DNA from: a candidate division WWE3 bacterium RIFOXYD1_FULL_39_9
GTDB lineage: Bacteria > Patescibacteriota > WWE3 > UBA101185 > UBA10185
DNA length: 7,466 nucleotides
Direction: 5' to 3'
Assembly: GCA_001773295.1 (NCBI GenBank)
Contig: MEWG01000019.1
Span: 1 to 7,466 of the forward strand
In this document: positions 6,826 to 7,466 of the stretch, piece by piece
How the letters are laid out: the number at the start of each line of letters is the position of its first letter
Numbering within the stretch: the stretch's first letter is position 1
Position numbers and translations under genes: made by a program
The notes under the pieces: generated by a model
What the model was told of the DNA's origin: nothing
What the model saw: the letters and a program-made list of their open reading frames with translations, nothing else
The model's database searches: none

Positions 6826-6829
6826 CTCC
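6826..6829 (-). promoter_or_regulatory. Shine-Dalgarno site of ftsZ
   Basis: GGAG on the minus strand lies eight bases before the ftsZ ATG, an ideal distance. It fixes that start and shows that this organism does use Shine-Dalgarno sites, in contrast to nrdJ and ileS here. Confidence 0.75.
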
Positions 6830-6899
6830 GTCTTCTTTTACTGTAAGTCAGATATCCCACACACAGCGTAGAATACACTTGCACAGCAAAATAAATAGT

Positions 6900-7466
6900 T
6901 TAGGGCAGGAAGGATTTTATTCTATCAAATATTTTGGTAAAAGCTTTATTCATATTACCTCTACCGGAATCAAAAGACAACATTCTACCTGTACGCATTG
7001 TGTTTACACCGTACAGAACTGTTCCAACACTTACAGATGAGGTCGGTCCCTGGATTTCATCTATTAATCCGGTGATTCCTCTGGGAGTTCCGATACGAAC
7101 GGGCAGTTTAAGTGTCATTTTTGCAACACGTTCTACACCCGATGTGGAGGCTCCGCCACCTGTTACAACAACTCCTGCAGGTAGTTTACCTGACAAGTTT
7201 ACTTTGGATAATTCTAAAGCTATTAATCTGAAAATTTCCTCGAGTCTGGAATCAACGATTTTATACAAAAGGGATCTGGAAACTGTATCAGTTTCTACAC
7301 CAAACTCCGATAAATCAAAGTCATCGTTTTTTCTTCCGGTAACATCGCCGGATTTAAACATACTTGCTTCATTACTTAATTTAAGTTTTATTTTTTCGGC
7401 GTCTTCTAATCTTGTTCGCAGTCCGATTGCTAAATCACTTGTAATCAATTTTCCACCAATCGGTAA
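6900..7466 (-). CDS. ftsA: Cell division protein FtsA (N-terminus cut by window edge)
   Basis: FtsA is the actin-like ATPase that tethers FtsZ polymers to the inner face of the membrane and recruits later division proteins. The window holds its last 188 residues plus TAA; the frame runs open to the right edge, and the missing N-terminal part should be somewhat more than half of a protein of about 400 residues. Visible family marks are LPIGGKLITSDLAIGL at the very edge, AEKIKLKLS, the adenosine-binding motif VVVTGGGASTSGVE (about 7130-7172), LPVRIGTP, and the final lobe with SVSVGTVLYG. The last 18 residues (NMNKAFTKIFDRIKSFLP) look like the amphipathic membrane-targeting helix. An in-frame TTG at 7448 is internal, not a start, because conserved sequence continues past it. 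The intact helix here and the intact FtsZ tail downstream indicate a working FtsA-FtsZ pair. Confidence 0.95.
   Translation of the reverse strand, partial: LPIGGKLITSDLAIGLRTRLEDAEKIKLKLSNEASMFKSGDVTGRKNDDFDLSEFGVETDTVSRSLLYKIVDSRLEEIFRLIALELSKVNLSGKLPAGVVVTGGGASTSGVERVAKMTLKLPVRIGTPRGITGLIDEIQGPTSSVSVGTVLYGVNTMRTGRMLSFDSGRGNMNKAFTKIFDRIKSFLP

Overview
The window looks like chromosomal DNA of a small-genome bacterium of the Candidate Phyla Radiation (Patescibacteria), most likely a Katanobacteria (WWE3) or Microgenomates relative. This rests on the style of the proteins: a short FtsZ with an IPAFLRGK-type tail, a B12-dependent class II ribonucleotide reductase as the visible dNTP source, and a eukaryote/archaea-like (type 2) isoleucyl-tRNA synthetase with the YIAQTRAW motif seen in that group. 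The DNA is moderately AT-rich. All full-length genes end in TAA and none has an in-frame TGA, so the standard bacterial code fits. The lineage is an inference, not a measurement.

Every supported gene lies on the minus strand. In transcription order (right to left) they are: the 3' half of ftsA (6900-7466, cut by the right edge); ftsZ (5675-6817); a 299-bp AT-rich gap; nrdJ (2865-5375); a 374-bp gap holding degenerate extra copies of the nrdJ 3' end and a 45-residue membrane-protein gene (2566-2703); and ileS (1-2490, cut by the left edge). The 299-bp gap holds a weak terminator-like hairpin, one perfect DnaA box and three tandem 24-bp repeats.

FtsA and FtsZ are the membrane anchor and polymer of the division ring. 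NrdJ makes deoxynucleotides for replication, and IleRS charges tRNA-Ile. The order therefore places division, DNA precursor supply and translation side by side. The gaps and the promoter-like elements suggest at least three transcription units (ftsAZ, nrdJ, ileS) rather than one operon.

The most unusual signal is just downstream of nrdJ. The last ten codons of the enzyme, its redox-active Cys tail, occur twice more at 54-56 bp steps. Within the core NCGYSAC-stop every difference between copies is silent, and the three copies end in the three different stop codons. A second oddity is the triple repeat directly upstream of nrdJ, in which a GACC/GGTC palindrome is conserved while the middle of its loop varies.
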